Source: Flexamia atlantica (taxonomy: Eukaryota > Arthropoda > Insecta > Hemiptera > Cicadellidae). From it: a DNA stretch of 64,000 nt. The notes beneath the pieces were generated by a model. That model was not told the origin of the DNA. It saw only the letters and a list, made by a program, of their open reading frames with translations, and did not search any database. Location of the stretch: contig JAQJVK010000074.1 in the NCBI GenBank assembly GCA_035578135.1, positions 806,001-870,000 of the forward strand. Reading direction: 5' to 3'. This document shows, piece after piece, positions 1 to 11,560 of the stretch. The first letter of the stretch is position 1, and every line of letters begins with the position of its first letter. The position numbers and the translations under genes are program-made.

Positions 1-1030
1 ATTAGATTCAATAAAACTGCAAAAAGCGATCCTTAATGTATAATGATGATGATTATTATTATCATTATCACGCCAACGATGATGATAGTGATAGTTTGAC
101 AGTTTTAAATAATAATACCATTGTAAACTGAAAAAGGGAAATGAATTAAGCGCATTAAAAAGAATACAGCTATGATATTTTTATCTTTTATTCATCATAT
201 CTTTTGAATCGAGTAATTGTTCATCTTGCATATTTAAACATAAAAGTGCAACGATACACAGTTTAGTGGCACTTTGAATTGCGTTGATGAAGTTCGAAAC
301 ACTAGCCCAATCGTAACATCTAGATTTGACGACAATCGATTTAAAGATTTAAAACTTGCTTACTCTTTTGGCCCACTTTATGTATACGATTCCTTTGTTA
401 TTATATATCCATCACAGTCTGTTTCATCGTAGTTTGTTTGCCCACTTCCCTGATGGCTAGTGTTTACAATCAATATTGACTTTGGTCCGTACCGATTGTC
501 GAATACTATGCAGTGATACAATCAACGACTTCAAAAAGATTACACACAGCAATTTATAAATTGTTTGTTAAGTGTGTAATACTCTTTGTTCATAGATAAA
601 AAAATCAATTAGAATATGCAGTAAAGAATAAAAATACAGAGAGTTTAACAGAAATAGAAAACCAATCACTGTATTGGAACTCCCCTTTTGCGTGGCTTTG
701 AGAAATTCCATAGCTACAAGCGTGCAAACACCTTGTGTCAACAGAGTAATGTTACAGTTGCAGCTGTCAATTGTTACAGTAACAATGGTTTATGACCTCG
801 TAACTGACGATTTCAGATAAAAATATCTAACGCCAGCTGAAAGAACTGATTATTAGGTTTTATTTTTCGCCATTGAGTAATATACTGCCATACGTTAATG
901 TGCACGTAACTTGCTTCATACTAAAGAAAAACATGTTAACAGTTGACAAATCTAAAAATTATTTCTTTTTTATTGGTTAAAAAACTCGATCCGTACCAAA
1001 AGGGGTTATACCTCATCTCTAACACTTTTT
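1..1030. other. AT-rich non-coding stretch
   Basis: No gene, splice-bounded coding island or transposon terminus was recognised here. An imperfect run of ATG/ATT-type triplets lies at about 40-95. The remainder is AT-rich sequence with frequent stops in all frames. Confidence 0.6.
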
Positions 1031-1266
1031 TTAGATTCCATATTGAGATGGAATACAGACTGTGGTACGTCATACGTCACTGTCAGGACTGCCGGAGTGT
1101 TCTATGTGTACACAGCAATGTCCATAGCGTGCTGGTGTCTTCTACCACTCATCAAACGGCTAATGACGTCAGACAGGGTGTATTCTCGTCCAATCCCTGC
1201 TCTCCCGGGAGATATCTGTAGAATAGATCGCCACGCTGCCGCCGCGCCGTGGAGAGTCTGTCTGTA
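1030..1266. other. GC-richer patch with a CRE-like palindrome
   Basis: This block is clearly richer in G and C than its flanks. It contains an exact TGACGTCA palindrome (the consensus of CREB/ATF-type bZIP sites) at 1164-1171, and CpG-rich sequence at about 1225-1255. Two overlapping plus-strand frames stay open across it, as expected where TA-rich stops are rarer, and neither shows a recognisable domain or splice pair. It could be a promoter-proximal segment, an exon or a transposon relic; the sequence does not decide. Confidence 0.3.
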
Positions 1267-3794
1267 ATACGTTTTTGTTCGTGTACATTGGCTTTAAAAT
1301 GTTAAAGTTTAATTAATACAACTTTTCTATATCTCAATGTTGTTCTAAATTCTGTGTATATTAGTCGATATGATTTCAAGCTTGTTTTGCCTTTTCGTAA
1401 CGTCCTTTATCCCATATTAGTTTAGCTGTAAGAAGTATATGTTAAAAGTCTTTATATTACCTTGTTTTATCTAAGCTAGGTAAATAAGTACTAGTTAATG
1501 TAGTGTAATCTAACTATACCTAGATATGAGGAATATCTACCTTGTACCTTTCTATTGACAATCTCTCTAGTTTAGAAACTCAGGGTGGCAATGATTCGTA
1601 ATGCAAAATTTAATCCTACCAATAGACTTTATATCGTATCTTTGAGCCGTATCAGCTGTTTCCATTGTGTTGATCACCTACGAAACTTAATTTTCACATA
1701 CTGATATTTCATGTTTATATATTCATAACTACCTAACGAAATCATTAGACATATGTTAGTAGATATAACGTTTTGCAGGTGATTCTTGTTTAAGACAGAG
1801 TCTTGTAGGGAGTTGATCTATATATTGTTGAAAATATCATTACAAATTGAAGACTAAGCGTTTTAAATGTTCGAGACCATATGTTTGAAGTGTGAGACTT
1901 TCGAGCTTTCTAATTTTCTACTCTATTATCTTTTTTATTTTTATCTTTATATTTTTATAAGAAATACTACTTTATTTGACCAAAGAAGGAATCTAAAGTA
2001 TCACCTTTTCGTGTTTTTGTAAAGTAAAAATTATTGATTGTCAACCCTACCGATAACAAGCAGTCAATAGTAAAATACATTTATCCAAATTTATAATAAT
2101 TCGGCGAGGAGGGTCGAAATCAACGAAACTGACAATTAATAAAATGAAATTTTTGTTTAAGAGATACACTTTGAGGATTTCATTGTGCCCAAGCCACAGT
2201 TTTGTTGATAGCTCGAGGGCTAGATAAGCTGTTTATAATCATCCACAGCTACACACGAGTTCGGAGTTATCTAACACAGGCCTTCCAACTGGGGGAAGTT
2301 TGTTGTTCAAACTACGCTTGAGAACAGTAATTTATAATCACACAGAGACCTTTAAACATTTTTATAAGCAAGGTAATAACCATATTTTGTGAGCAAATAA
2401 TGCATAGATATTGTTTAAAATTTTTAAGATTTTAAAATGATACGGTACTTCATAAGTGTTACTAACTGAAGATATATAATATGAAATACATAAAAATATG
2501 TTTCCATACATTTGATAATGAATTGTAAATAACAATAAATAATAAATAACTCATCAGACAAAAATAAGAGTAATGGGTTTCCAATGAAAGATATTAATTG
2601 AATTAAATGTATTTAGATTACCCATACAGATCATACCATAATAAAAAGTTTCATTATGTTTAATGCAAGGGAATGAAGGGAATTTCTAATAATTTTTTTC
2701 CTCGTTTCTAGTCCACTGAGGATAATCACATTGAACAGAGACTTGTAAAAATCATTTTGCAACTCCTATAGAAAAATCAATTTCATTTGACACCTCAATC
2801 GACAAAATCAATTTATAATAAACAGCTGTACGAAATACCAAACTTAATTTTTCACAAAATAACAGTTAATCAACTATTTCGGGAATTGATTTGACTAAGG
2901 GAAAAGAATTATCAGCACTAGACTGTTAATCAGTTTATCTTAAATTCAACAAACTATAGTTTTAATTATATATATATATATTCTTGATTAATTATTGTAG
3001 ATATATTATATCCTAGAATCTTTATACAATTTAAATTTCAATTAGGGAATACATTTTTATAAAAATCACAACAAATCACGTACTATTAGAGAGTAAAGAA
3101 GGTAATTGAAGTCTAAGTTTACCAAATTATTATTATTCCGTGCACCTGATTGCATCTCGACTGGTTTAATAGACACATTAAATAACCACTGTTTGTTAAC
3201 GAGATAATAGCGTACTATTACGCGAGAGAGCAGGTTTTGATAATCAATAATTCATTTTTGCATGTTTTCAACCCTTGTGAAAATAAACGGCTTGATTTTT
3301 AAAGTTATATTTCCTAAAAATGTTTTGAGTCTTCTGTTGAATAAGTAGTCTGTTAACATTCAGTACAAACACAAGTGATGAGGTTTGTACACGTATTATC
3401 AGTATTATTACCAGTACAGTAATATTATCAGTAATATGTGGTTCCAGTACATAGGCAAATAATGGTGACCCCAATTGCTAACAACAGATTTATGGGTTAC
3501 CGTAACGATAATATTGTAGGCATGCATATAATATATGTATTTTGCAGGCTACATTAGTTACATGAAGTACAGGTTATTACGTTTAAGATATTACACTTTT
3601 AATGGGGCACATTTCACTACTTTAAAAAAGATTTTCTGAGTTATCAAAACCATCCTTAAGATTATTGTTGCTATTTTACTTTGGTAGTGGAAATATATTG
3701 TTATTACATATTGTATTATTTATTATTATTTTATAATAATACTTCAAAACCATTCCTTGTGTATTTTAACACTGTATTATATTTTTTAGCGCAT
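1267..3794. other. AT-rich non-coding stretch
   Basis: I see no supported gene in this 2.5 kb. A short AT dinucleotide run lies near 2970-2981. A slightly GC-richer patch at about 2160-2330 has frames with stops and no good splice pair. The open minus-strand frame at 3268-3474 has no coding signature. Confidence 0.55.
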
Positions 3795-4206
3795 TTCCCC
3801 TATAGGGAAGAATCTATTACCGTAGGTCTAATGGTAAGACCTAAGCCCGAGATAACTTTTCGTTTTGGGGCCCCCAGAAGCAAAAAACACCGTCCGTTTG
3901 AATTTTTAGATATATATCTATATATCTATGTGTCTGTAAGCACGATAGCAGCCGTAAAAATGGTCCGATCTTTATGAAATTTGGTACAGACGTGTAAAGT
4001 GGTCATCAATTGGACGAGTTCGTAAACCAGCCTGATCAGACCATTAGAAGGGAGGGTAGAAGGGGGTAAACGTCCCCAAAAATGGGTTTTTTGCGTTTTT
4101 CACATAGAAAAATTAAAGTGATCCAATTTTGGATTCCACCATTGAATTCAGCTTAAAAAAACAAACAATTAAGTATTTTGAATCATAGCTCTATGTCCAT
4201 TGGTTA
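3795..4206. repeat. Probable transposon-derived patch beside the 4.2-kb repeat
   Basis: This stretch differs in composition from its surroundings, with CCCC/GGGG clusters and longer non-AT words, and runs straight into the dispersed repeat at 4207-4517. Open frames are short and no terminus was found. Calling it a transposon relic is an inference from texture and adjacency. Confidence 0.25.
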
Positions 4207-4517
4207 CCGAGATATTGGAAGTGGTAAACACAGTACATTGTCCCAGTGTTAGCCTTATGGGAAATAAGTAAATTTCTATATCTCGCTTATTTCTCAACAT
4301 ATCTTGATAAAACTTGGTAAATGGCTTCTTCTAGTTCAGATCTACTAAATATTGAATTAAAACCACTCATTTTTAATATACCTGTAGCAACAAACCTGCA
4401 TACTCATTCCCCATGTTTTTCTTATGGAGCTTACAAGAACATGTCAAATATCGCTATGTTGGATTGAAATATGATTTTTTGCATTTGAAATTCGCTGTGT
4501 ATGCAGGTCTGCTGCAA
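4207..4517 (-). repeat. Dispersed repeat copy (inverted relative to the 7.9-kb copy)
   Basis: The reverse complement aligns along most of its length with 7860-8409. Shared landmarks are TGCAGCAGACCTGCAT at the outer end, the GGGGAATRAGTATGCAGG block, an ATCAAGATATGTTRAGAAATA block and a terminal ATATCTCGG. The motif around TGCAGGTYTGCTGCA recurs inside each copy. No coding potential was seen. The family is unidentified; a MITE or a fragment of a larger transposon is plausible. Confidence 0.65.
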
Positions 4518-4670
4518 CGGGGGTATTTACTTTCTTCAGCGCAAATTAGATAAGTGCATACCTGAGCTTCACCCCATCTATATATTTAAATTAATTTTAC
4601 GCTAATCAAAAATATATAGCCTAAAATATTTGCTTACAATAATGGTGAAATGGCTATCAAGGAATTGCTG

Positions 4671-4766
4671 AATCAAATTTGTAGACCCACCGTCATAAAC
4701 AATCCTGTTGTTTTAATTTTTTTTTAATTCAGCATTTCTTATGACGGTGAGTCTACATATTTGATT
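4671..4766. repeat. Inverted repeat, 28-bp arms
   Basis: Arms 4671-4698 and 4739-4766 are reverse complements with two mismatches (core TAGACCCACCGTCATAA). The 40-base loop is T-rich. It could be a small MITE or a hairpin-forming segment. No target duplication was identified. Confidence 0.65.
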
Positions 4767-4887
4767 ACATTTTGGATTACGGATGTTGTAGAAAATAACC
4801 TAATACAAATTGCAACATCTTCATGACAAAATATATGCGTTTGGATCAAAATTGAGTACTTTGGACGCCTTAAGTTTCTTTACTTAC

Positions 4888-4950
4888 TTCAATCATGTTA
4901 TGACAGTAAAAAGGAATCACTCTAAATAAGATTGCTCCTTCAAGGCAGAG
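4888..4950 (-). CDS. Candidate 63-bp internal exon, unidentified
   Basis: On the minus strand a pyrimidine-rich tract ending in TTGTCTTTCAG abuts 63 bases that run to a consensus GTAAGT donor. Only one frame is open through it. That frame is phase 0 at both ends and gives 21 residues beginning LCLEGAILFRV and ending HNMIE. The splice signals are textbook. However, acceptor-donor pairs this close are expected a few times by chance in 64 kb, and no protein family is recognised. It would be on the same strand as the better exon at 18778-18947, but continuity between them cannot be shown. Confidence 0.25.
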
Positions 4951-5409
4951 CTGAAAGACAAGAAGATAAAGATTACGACAACTTAGAGCAATCAGAGAGA
5001 TTGTCGTTCGACAGCTGGTGCCTGTAAACGTATTGGCTCTCTTTCCGATCGTTTGTCTCTTGATTGCAAATAGAGTTGAACACGACTCTTCATATATAAG
5101 CACGTAAGCACGATAAAAGCTTCTTTTCTGATAAAAATTGTTCCGGAGTTGATAAATCTTATATATTTGCCTTTAAAGCTGTTATGATGTAAGTTAGTTT
5201 GTTAAATTGTAAAAAAGTTGACTACATTTAGTAATGCATGAAGTAGTGTGCTAAAAATATTTCAGCAACTATCAGAAGAAAAAACTCTCTGAAAATATTT
5301 TCAACATGATGAAAATACATTAAAACCAATGATACGTATTTTATTGGAGGAGATGAAAACAAACAAAATTAGCAATGGTTATTATTTTCGAACGTCAAAA
5401 TAAATTTTA

Positions 5410-5480
5410 ATGGCACCTTGGACAAGCGCATTAAAATATTTCAAGGAAAGAAAAAGAAAGACGCAGAGCAAAACGGCACA
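5410..5480 (+). CDS. Candidate short first exon, very weak
   Basis: An ATG at 5410 opens a basic 23-residue frame (start MAPWTSALKYF, end RKRKTQSKTA) that meets a consensus GTAAGT donor at 5481. If unspliced, the frame stops immediately (CAG TAA across the donor). No promoter, homology or downstream partner exon was identified. It may be a chance combination of ATG and donor in a repeat-rich stretch. Confidence 0.15.
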
Positions 5481-5619
5481 GTAAGTAAGTAGCTTAAAAC
5501 TGCTAATATCAATTATTTTCGAAATAATATACGAAGGGATGATCAAACAATATTTCAATCAGTAATCTGTATGGATTTAACTAGCACGTACCCATTCACG
5601 AGCATATGATTATGTAAAT

Positions 5620-5745
5620 CATAACACTAGGCCGCAATTGAATTCCATTGCAGGGCCAGACTGGATTGACCTCAATTGTCGGCTCTAAACAACTGATTTA
5701 CCACACTCATGCGCTACCTAACCGCAGAGTCATCCGTGTTCATGG
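5620..5745 (-). repeat. Possible tRNA-derived SINE relic
   Basis: On the minus strand, TAGCGCATGAG (5716-5706) resembles a pol III A box. AGGTCAATCCA (5672-5662) is a degenerate B box, and the spacing between them is about 33 bases, within the range of tRNA-derived SINEs. The block is richer in GC than its flanks. No clear tRNA cloverleaf, tail or target duplication was found. This is an inference from two short degenerate motifs. Confidence 0.25.
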
Positions 5746-5785
5746 GCTAACAGCCAGCATAAGGCATACCTTAACATATAGCCTG

Positions 5786-5825
5786 AGTTAACTTATGAGT
5801 TAACTTGTTAACTCATAAGTTAACT
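5786..5825. repeat. Perfect palindrome, 19-bp arms
   Basis: The 19-base arms 5786-5804 and 5807-5825 are exact reverse complements around a 2-base centre. The arm contains GTTAAC twice. It can form a near-continuous cruciform. Its function is unknown. Confidence 0.85.
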
Positions 5826-7378
5826 TAATATTTTTTGTGTTTGATGAATGTAATGAATTGTACGTTTAAGCACGTGCATTTAGGAGTTTCAATTTTTATA
5901 CCCCTGGTAAAATATAACTACCTATTTCTGAATAAAAATGTGCCAGTTTTACGTTTTACTCATTTAGACAGGTTACAGTAAAGCGAATGTCCGTCGTCAC
6001 CTTTAAGCACGTTGATGGATTCATAGTTTTTTAAATACAGTTTGGCTATTTGATTCATTAAGTTGAAACTTTGCAAACATTTAAAAACCTCCCTAATTAA
6101 AATTTAAAAAGTCTCCGGAAATCCTTCCTGTGGTCTAGCTGGCATAGGGTGTTGAATATACAACATTTTAGAAAATTAATAATATTACCAACTATTTTAA
6201 AGATTTTCATACATATTTTTGAAGATTTTGTCTCTAGCAAAAACTACGTTTACACTTTTCCTTTTTCTGACCTTTATGAAGGGAGGTTTATATATGAACA
6301 TTTTTATGAAGTTTCTACTTGGTCAGAGTCTCTTAGGTCGATTTACTCCGTTATTCCTGAAATTACTGGGCTATTTGTTAATTAACTTTTTTACTTTGAT
6401 TTTTGTATACACTTAAAAAATATAAGAGCTAAGAAACGACACGTTGGGTGGAGATATTGTAAAATATAAAAAGGGCTGAGTAAAATAAAGGGTACGAGTC
6501 TCATTCGCCTTTTCTTTGAGTGAGTGATGTAAACAAACCAGTTAATACTATTTCCGTTCTCATTTTGCCCTTTCATAATAGGGAGCTGAGATATTCATAG
6601 TAGTGTTAAGACGTTGTATGAACCATCTTGCCTCGCTCTGCAAATAGCTTATTAGACCAATGAATATAATATCACAAATCAGTTTATTTGGCAAAATATT
6701 AGTTAAATATGATGTTTTTTTGTATATAATTGATTTTTTCCATTTAAAATCCTAAAACGTTATTATATTATATTAGCTTAATATTATTAAGCATGTAAAG
6801 CGGTTCTTTATAGCTTGATCTGAACAGTGATTAATGTCTGTACCGAAAAGTAATTTTCTTTCTCCTGATATGTTTAGCAGCTTTTACTCAACATAAAAAT
6901 AATGTGATTTTTTAGTAGGCAAGTAAAATAAACTTTGTCTCGCGATAGGAGTAAAACGATTTGTCTGCTGAAGGGGGTGAAGTAAACTTAAAAGAACAAA
7001 ATTAAAGAAATAATTCGAAAATCCTTCACTAATTTTTGTATTTTCTACGATAGTTACATTCCTATCTGAAGTATACTGAGTTTTTATGCGAGCGCAAAGA
7101 GTAATACGTCATACCGTACAATTATAAGTATTTTACTGCAAAAGATGAACCAATTTTATAAAACTCGTTAATAATTTAAAGTTAACCGTATTTATCTTGG
7201 GTAAAGACATTAGAAATTAATTTTATAAAGGATTTGTGTGCATTTTCCTATTAGTTTTTATTATTGCTTCCTAGCTTAAAATTGCATGATGCTGACAAAA
7301 GTGACGATAGACAATAGTATTAACTGTATTTGAAGTAAAACGATTTTTATCTATTATGGTGCACAGTGTTTTACTCAC
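5826..7378. other. AT-rich non-coding stretch
   Basis: No supported gene or repeat boundary was seen. Overlapping plus-strand open frames at about 6149-6416 are phenylalanine/isoleucine-rich translations of AT-rich DNA without splice context or a domain. Confidence 0.5.
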
Positions 7379-7404
7379 CACATAGACTCCAACTCAGAAG
7401 ATAT
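7379..7404 (-). CDS. Candidate 26-bp microexon, weak
   Basis: On the minus strand a strong polypyrimidine acceptor (TTTTTTTTGTTTCAG) is followed after 26 bases by a consensus GTGAGT donor. Two of three frames are open. If it directly followed the 18778-18947 exon, the required phase would meet a TGA, so direct joining is excluded. The pair may be fortuitous. Confidence 0.15.
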
Positions 7405-7859
7405 CTGAAACAAAAAAAATTGAATAAATCAAAAGCTTTTAGCAGCCTTTCAGATCCCTTCGTCTTTTAAGCTCTTAACCTATTGAATTTTCTCGAAGTT
7501 TTAATTCTACAGGAGAAGAGGTAATAAATAAAAATAAATTTTCCGCTTCGTCTCCAAAACTAAGCTCACTAACGTTATTATTGCGTTGTTTAAATTTCCC
7601 TTATCTTATTATTATCTTAATATTAATGTGTCATAAACATTTTATATTATGAAAAATTAAATATTTTTCTTCGATTTGATTTCAAGTGGTGGAAGCATTG
7701 GAGTGCTATTACACTTGAGTTTCACTTGATAAAGAAAGTCGCTAAAAGAAACAATCCATTCGGGCGCAGCTGGACTCAGGACGTCTGATGGCGTTACGAC
7801 TCAACGCTCGCTCTGTGTTTTTCACACGGAAGGTCTGCACCAATTTGAAAATAACGCCA

Positions 7860-8409
7860 TTGCAGCAGACCTGCATACTCAGTAAATTTCAAATGAAAAA
7901 CCTATTTCAATCCAACATAGCGGGACTTACTTGTTTTTGTAAGCTACATAAAAATTAAATGGGGAATAAGTATGCAGGTTAGCTGCAACAGGTATGTTAA
8001 AGTAGGTGTTTTTAATTTAATGTTTAGTAAATCTAAGCTATAAGAAGCCATATACCAAGAATTATCAAGATATGTTAAGAAATAGAAACAAGGAAGATAT
8101 AGAATTATTTTCCTTTCTATAGGAAAATAATTCTAGGAACATAGGATAACATAGGAAATAATAATTCTAGGAAATAATTCTAGGATAACATAGGAAATGA
8201 GTATGCAGGTTTGCTGCCTCAAAAATGTAAATATCAGGGATTTTAGAGACATATATTTTTAATATCATCTAGATGAAGCCACAAACCATAATTTTTAAGA
8301 TATGTAAAAAATAAGCAAGATGTAGAATTTTACTTACTTCCCATAAGGTAAGTAACAACGCAACTTTCCATTGGGAGAACGCATGTGTTTTCCACTTTTA
8401 ATATCTCGG
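7860..8409 (+). repeat. Dispersed repeat copy with internal expansion
   Basis: This is the plus-orientation counterpart of 4207-4517. It is longer because of an internal block at about 8106-8210, where short words (GGAAATAATTCTAGGA, ACATAGGA) are repeated several times, and because a second TGCAGGTTTGCTGC segment is present. The two copies are 3.3 kb apart in inverted orientation. Confidence 0.65.
8106..8210. repeat. Short imperfect tandem repeats
   Basis: Variants of ATAGGAAATAATTCTAGGA and GGATAACATAGGAAAT recur in direct and partly inverted order. They look like a slippage expansion within the larger repeat copy. Confidence 0.6.
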
Positions 8410-9229
8410 ATTTTTCCGCTAAATATGGATTTTCATAACCTTATTAAAATCGTGTACATTAACAAGTGTTCTCTTGTTAAATTATATTTATGTCTATAGG
8501 TTGGAGGTTGTTTATATAGTTGTACGCTTAAAAGGTGATTCGTAAGTAACATACCAACAATAGGTTAGATTAAGACCTGATTCTACTAAATGTTGTACAA
8601 AACTTAAAGTATATGTCCAAATGTATGATTTATAATTATATATTTTGTTCAGGAATTATCTTTTGTAATCTGTGGTTTATAATAAAATATTTTATATCGT
8701 AATTCCTTTAATAAAACACTTGGAAGATAACGTTTCGAAATAGTTTGAATGTCCAAACAAAAGACACCGTTAATTTCAATTTTTTAAAAATATATGAACA
8801 TTCTAAAGACATCATAAGGCTTGGTAAATATATACGGTAAGAATTATAAAAGAGCCAAATCCTCCCTAGAGCACAGTTTACATTATTCAAGAGCGGCTCA
8901 GTCTGGGAGAGAGTAGTTATCTACTGCACGCTGTTGCGCGTTTACCTGTTTTTAAGAATCTTACGCACGATATAATAATCTAAGTCTTGTTGTTTGTTTT
9001 CAACAGCTAATATTTAAATATATATTTTGTACTTAGCTTTTATAGTTAGTATTTTTATTTGTTTAACCAAAATGCGTAGTACAGTTTATCTTTTAAGTAG
9101 TTTTAGTAAACACATCAAGATATTGTTTATTTGAAGTTTCATTATTAAAATTATCATAATAAATAAAGTGTTTATACAAAATACTTTGTTAACAGAATAC
9201 CCTTAAACTAAATTGACCTATTTTTTGGA
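8410..9229. other. AT-rich non-coding stretch
   Basis: Nothing supportable was seen. The open minus-strand frame near 8708-8890 has no coding signature. Confidence 0.5.
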
Positions 9230-9900
9230 TTGTTTTCTCGCATCAAAAAAAGAGGTTCTGAGATAAAGAAAATGGTGATATCTCAAAAACAATATTGATT
9301 ATTAAAAAATGATTAAGGCATTCGATTAAGCATAAAAATAAATTGATAACAATGGGTCACAACACAACCTTTATATTTGAAATAACTTAGCTCATATCAA
9401 AATGACGTATCCAAGATAGCGACTTACAATGTCAAATCCGACAAATTCACATGAAAATGGTTCAAACATTATTGCTGATGGTTACTTGTCATTATTTAGC
9501 TTCATTTTAAGAATATGGGCTTATTCCTTTTTGAAGAATAGGGGAACTCTTAACAGTGCATAATGTTAAAATGAGTCAACATTCGGTAACTTTAAGAGTC
9601 GATATTTGTAAAAAACGGATTCCGGCTTGAAACTAGTGAAATAATCTAGTTTAAAATTATGGGTCACAATGCTATCACATACACATTTGAAAAATACATT
9701 TGGGTACATTTGAAAAATATATATCCAACATGCCACCCAAAATTGTATCCAAGATGGCGGCCGAAATTGGACACCCACTAAAAATGAAGTGGTTACTTTC
9801 CAGCAATCTCCACAGGCGTAGTCTGCGATTAATATTTTAAAAAATATAGGGAAAATGTTAGGGGAGGGGAGGAAATTTATAACCCACTCTGTATAATTTT
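9230..9900. repeat. Dispersed repeat with two diverged internal copies
   Basis: Two related segments follow each other about 310-340 bases apart. Both carry ATGGGTCACAA (near 9353 and 9659), a stretch like TTTGAAATA/TTTGAAAAATA, and GTATCCAAGATRGCG (near 9409 and 9746). The second reads AAGATGGCGGCC, a YY1-like word. The block ends with a GGGGAGGGGAGG run and ACCCACTCTGTATAA. No coding frame was seen. The family is unidentified. Confidence 0.45.
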
Positions 9901-10129
9901 TTCATTTAGTTTCTTCACTCTGTAAAACGTCTACATAAAATATAGAACGGAATTATAACCAAACCCTAACAAATAATCGTCTTCCTATCAATATTTAATT
10001 TTTTATTTCGTCACACTAAAGCGCAAAAAAATCAACACATCCCTTCAGCAGGTTTAGGAAGTGCAAACAACAGAGTATTCAGCTTTCATTATTTTGGACA
10101 TTGTTTCCAGCGTTCATAAAAAAATGAAT

Positions 10130-10320
10130 GTTGACATATTTCACGCTCAGCACGCAGCTCACGCGCCGCCGGCACGCCACGGGTGTCGGCTACGTCCGCA
10201 CGCGTGAGCTTTATCGCCCCTACAATCTACCCCCCCCCCTCTCGCCCCTCCCTCTCTGCACGCCTTTCTCACCTGTAATACTCGCAGGTAGGGAGTTTGG
10301 GACCGTCCATAAATGACTTA
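10130..10320. other. GC-rich patch with C tract
   Basis: A CpG-rich block leads into a run of ten C residues (10230-10239) and CCCTCCCTCTC. A similar order (CGCCACGCCACG, then CACGCGTG, then CTACCCCCTCCCCTCTC) occurs at 17620-17730, suggesting relics of one family. The 62-codon open frame is a by-product of low stop density. A G-rich tract follows at 10565-10582. Confidence 0.35.
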
Positions 10321-10789
10321 ATCAGATTTTATCAGTTGTGGGATACCCCTTTAATGACTCTACAGTTGTAATTTGGCTGACAATCCCATCCTTACATTTA
10401 CCCGAAGAGGAAATTACAAATCACAAATCACGTACCTTTTAAACACTGGTTACAATAAAGGCAGTACCAAAGATTTTTCTCGAATTTTGTTAAAAAGAAA
10501 CTCATTTACATTGAGGTTAACACACTTACACAACTTACATTACTTACTCACTACCTAAGGGTAAGGGGGGGAGGGGTTGGGTTTACATTACTTTATCACA
10601 ATTTTGTAGATTGGTTCATAATTTGACCACTGTAAAAGAATGATAATAATTCAATACAAATTAGTAATAAAGAATGTCTATAGTCACGAGTAACAAAGGA
10701 TTACGCAAAACATAAATGGACAACCTTCATAAATGCAAATAAAAAGATATATCTTCTTTATTTAAATCCCTAAGCGAAGAAAAAAATTA

Positions 10790-11045
10790 CATTCATCCTT
10801 CCTTAATAGACATTGAAAATGTATTTTGCTGTTATTAAACTAAAAATGGCTTGGATTTGAATGTAATACATTTTGCCTTATTACACAATTGAACACATGA
10901 GATCGTCTACCTTCAGTATAAAAATAGACAAAATATAAGAAGGAAATTCAACCAAACCATACAAATATATTCCAATTATTGCTGGAATAAAAACATCATT
11001 AATGACATTCTAAACAACCGCCTCGCCACAGAGAGTTTTTACATG
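10790..11045. repeat. Tandem duplication, copy 1
   Basis: The core at 10880-11045 aligns with 11262-11428 at an offset of about 383 bases. Shared landmarks are GAACACATRRGATYGTCTAC, TTCAGTATAAAAA, ATTCCAATTATTRCTGGAA and CGCCTMGCCACAGAGARTTTTTACA. Homology upstream of the core is weaker. A local palindrome (ATAAAACATATGTTTTAT) follows at 11058-11075. Confidence 0.7.
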
Positions 11046-11114
11046 AAAATAAAACATAAAACATATGTTTTATTGAAAAACATATGTTTATAAAACATAA
11101 AAATTACATCTTCT

Positions 11115-11428
11115 TCTTCAATGTATAGTCCAGGAAAGAAAACTGCAACCATCGATCCTTCCAAAGTTTTCATCAAAATGTAATATTACGTTATTAAAAT
11201 ATAATAAATTATTTGGGTTTAAAATTAAATTAAAAAAAATAAAACATAATACATGTTGCGTTATTAGACCACTGAACACATAGGATTGTCTACATTCAGT
11301 ATAAAAACTATACAAAATGTAACAAGTCAATTTAACCAAACCAGTATCATATTCCAATTATTACTGGAACAAAAACATTATCAATGATATTCTAAACAAG
11401 CGCCTAGCCACAGAGAATTTTTACAGTT
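11115..11428. repeat. Tandem duplication, copy 2
   Basis: This is the second copy of the unit described at 10790-11045. Here the shared CACAGAGAATTTTTACAG end runs on into the GC-rich core at 11405-11560, so this duplication is continuous with the larger repeated array downstream. Confidence 0.7.
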
Positions 11429-11560
11429 GTGCGCCGCAGCCGCAGTGTCGGTCGCGCGGCGATGATGCACGTCTGTGTGGTATTCAAATGAGAACGAGTT
11501 TGCCGACCGACTGGACCAGCCGTGACGTCATCAATATTTAACGTTCGGTATTTAGCGAAA
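11405..11560. repeat. Array core unit 1, with CRE-like site
   Basis: This GC-rich core contains TGTGTGGTATTCAAATGAG at 11474-11492 and an exact TGACGTCA at 11523-11530, embedded in GTGACGTCATCAATATTTA. Units 2 (13020-13165) and 3 (13885-14060) share the same order of words. ATTCAAAT resembles an octamer/homeodomain-type site. Whether it regulates transcription is inference. Confidence 0.7.

Noticed and set aside
943..1267. Two overlapping plus-strand open frames of 74-92 codons
   Set aside because: They cross a GC-richer patch where stops are rare, have no domain, and lack a supported exon structure.
7755..7860. Possible tRNA-like segment on the minus strand ending TGCGCCCG
   Set aside because: A B box-like word is present, but the arm pairing and spacing do not form a tRNA; too degenerate to call.
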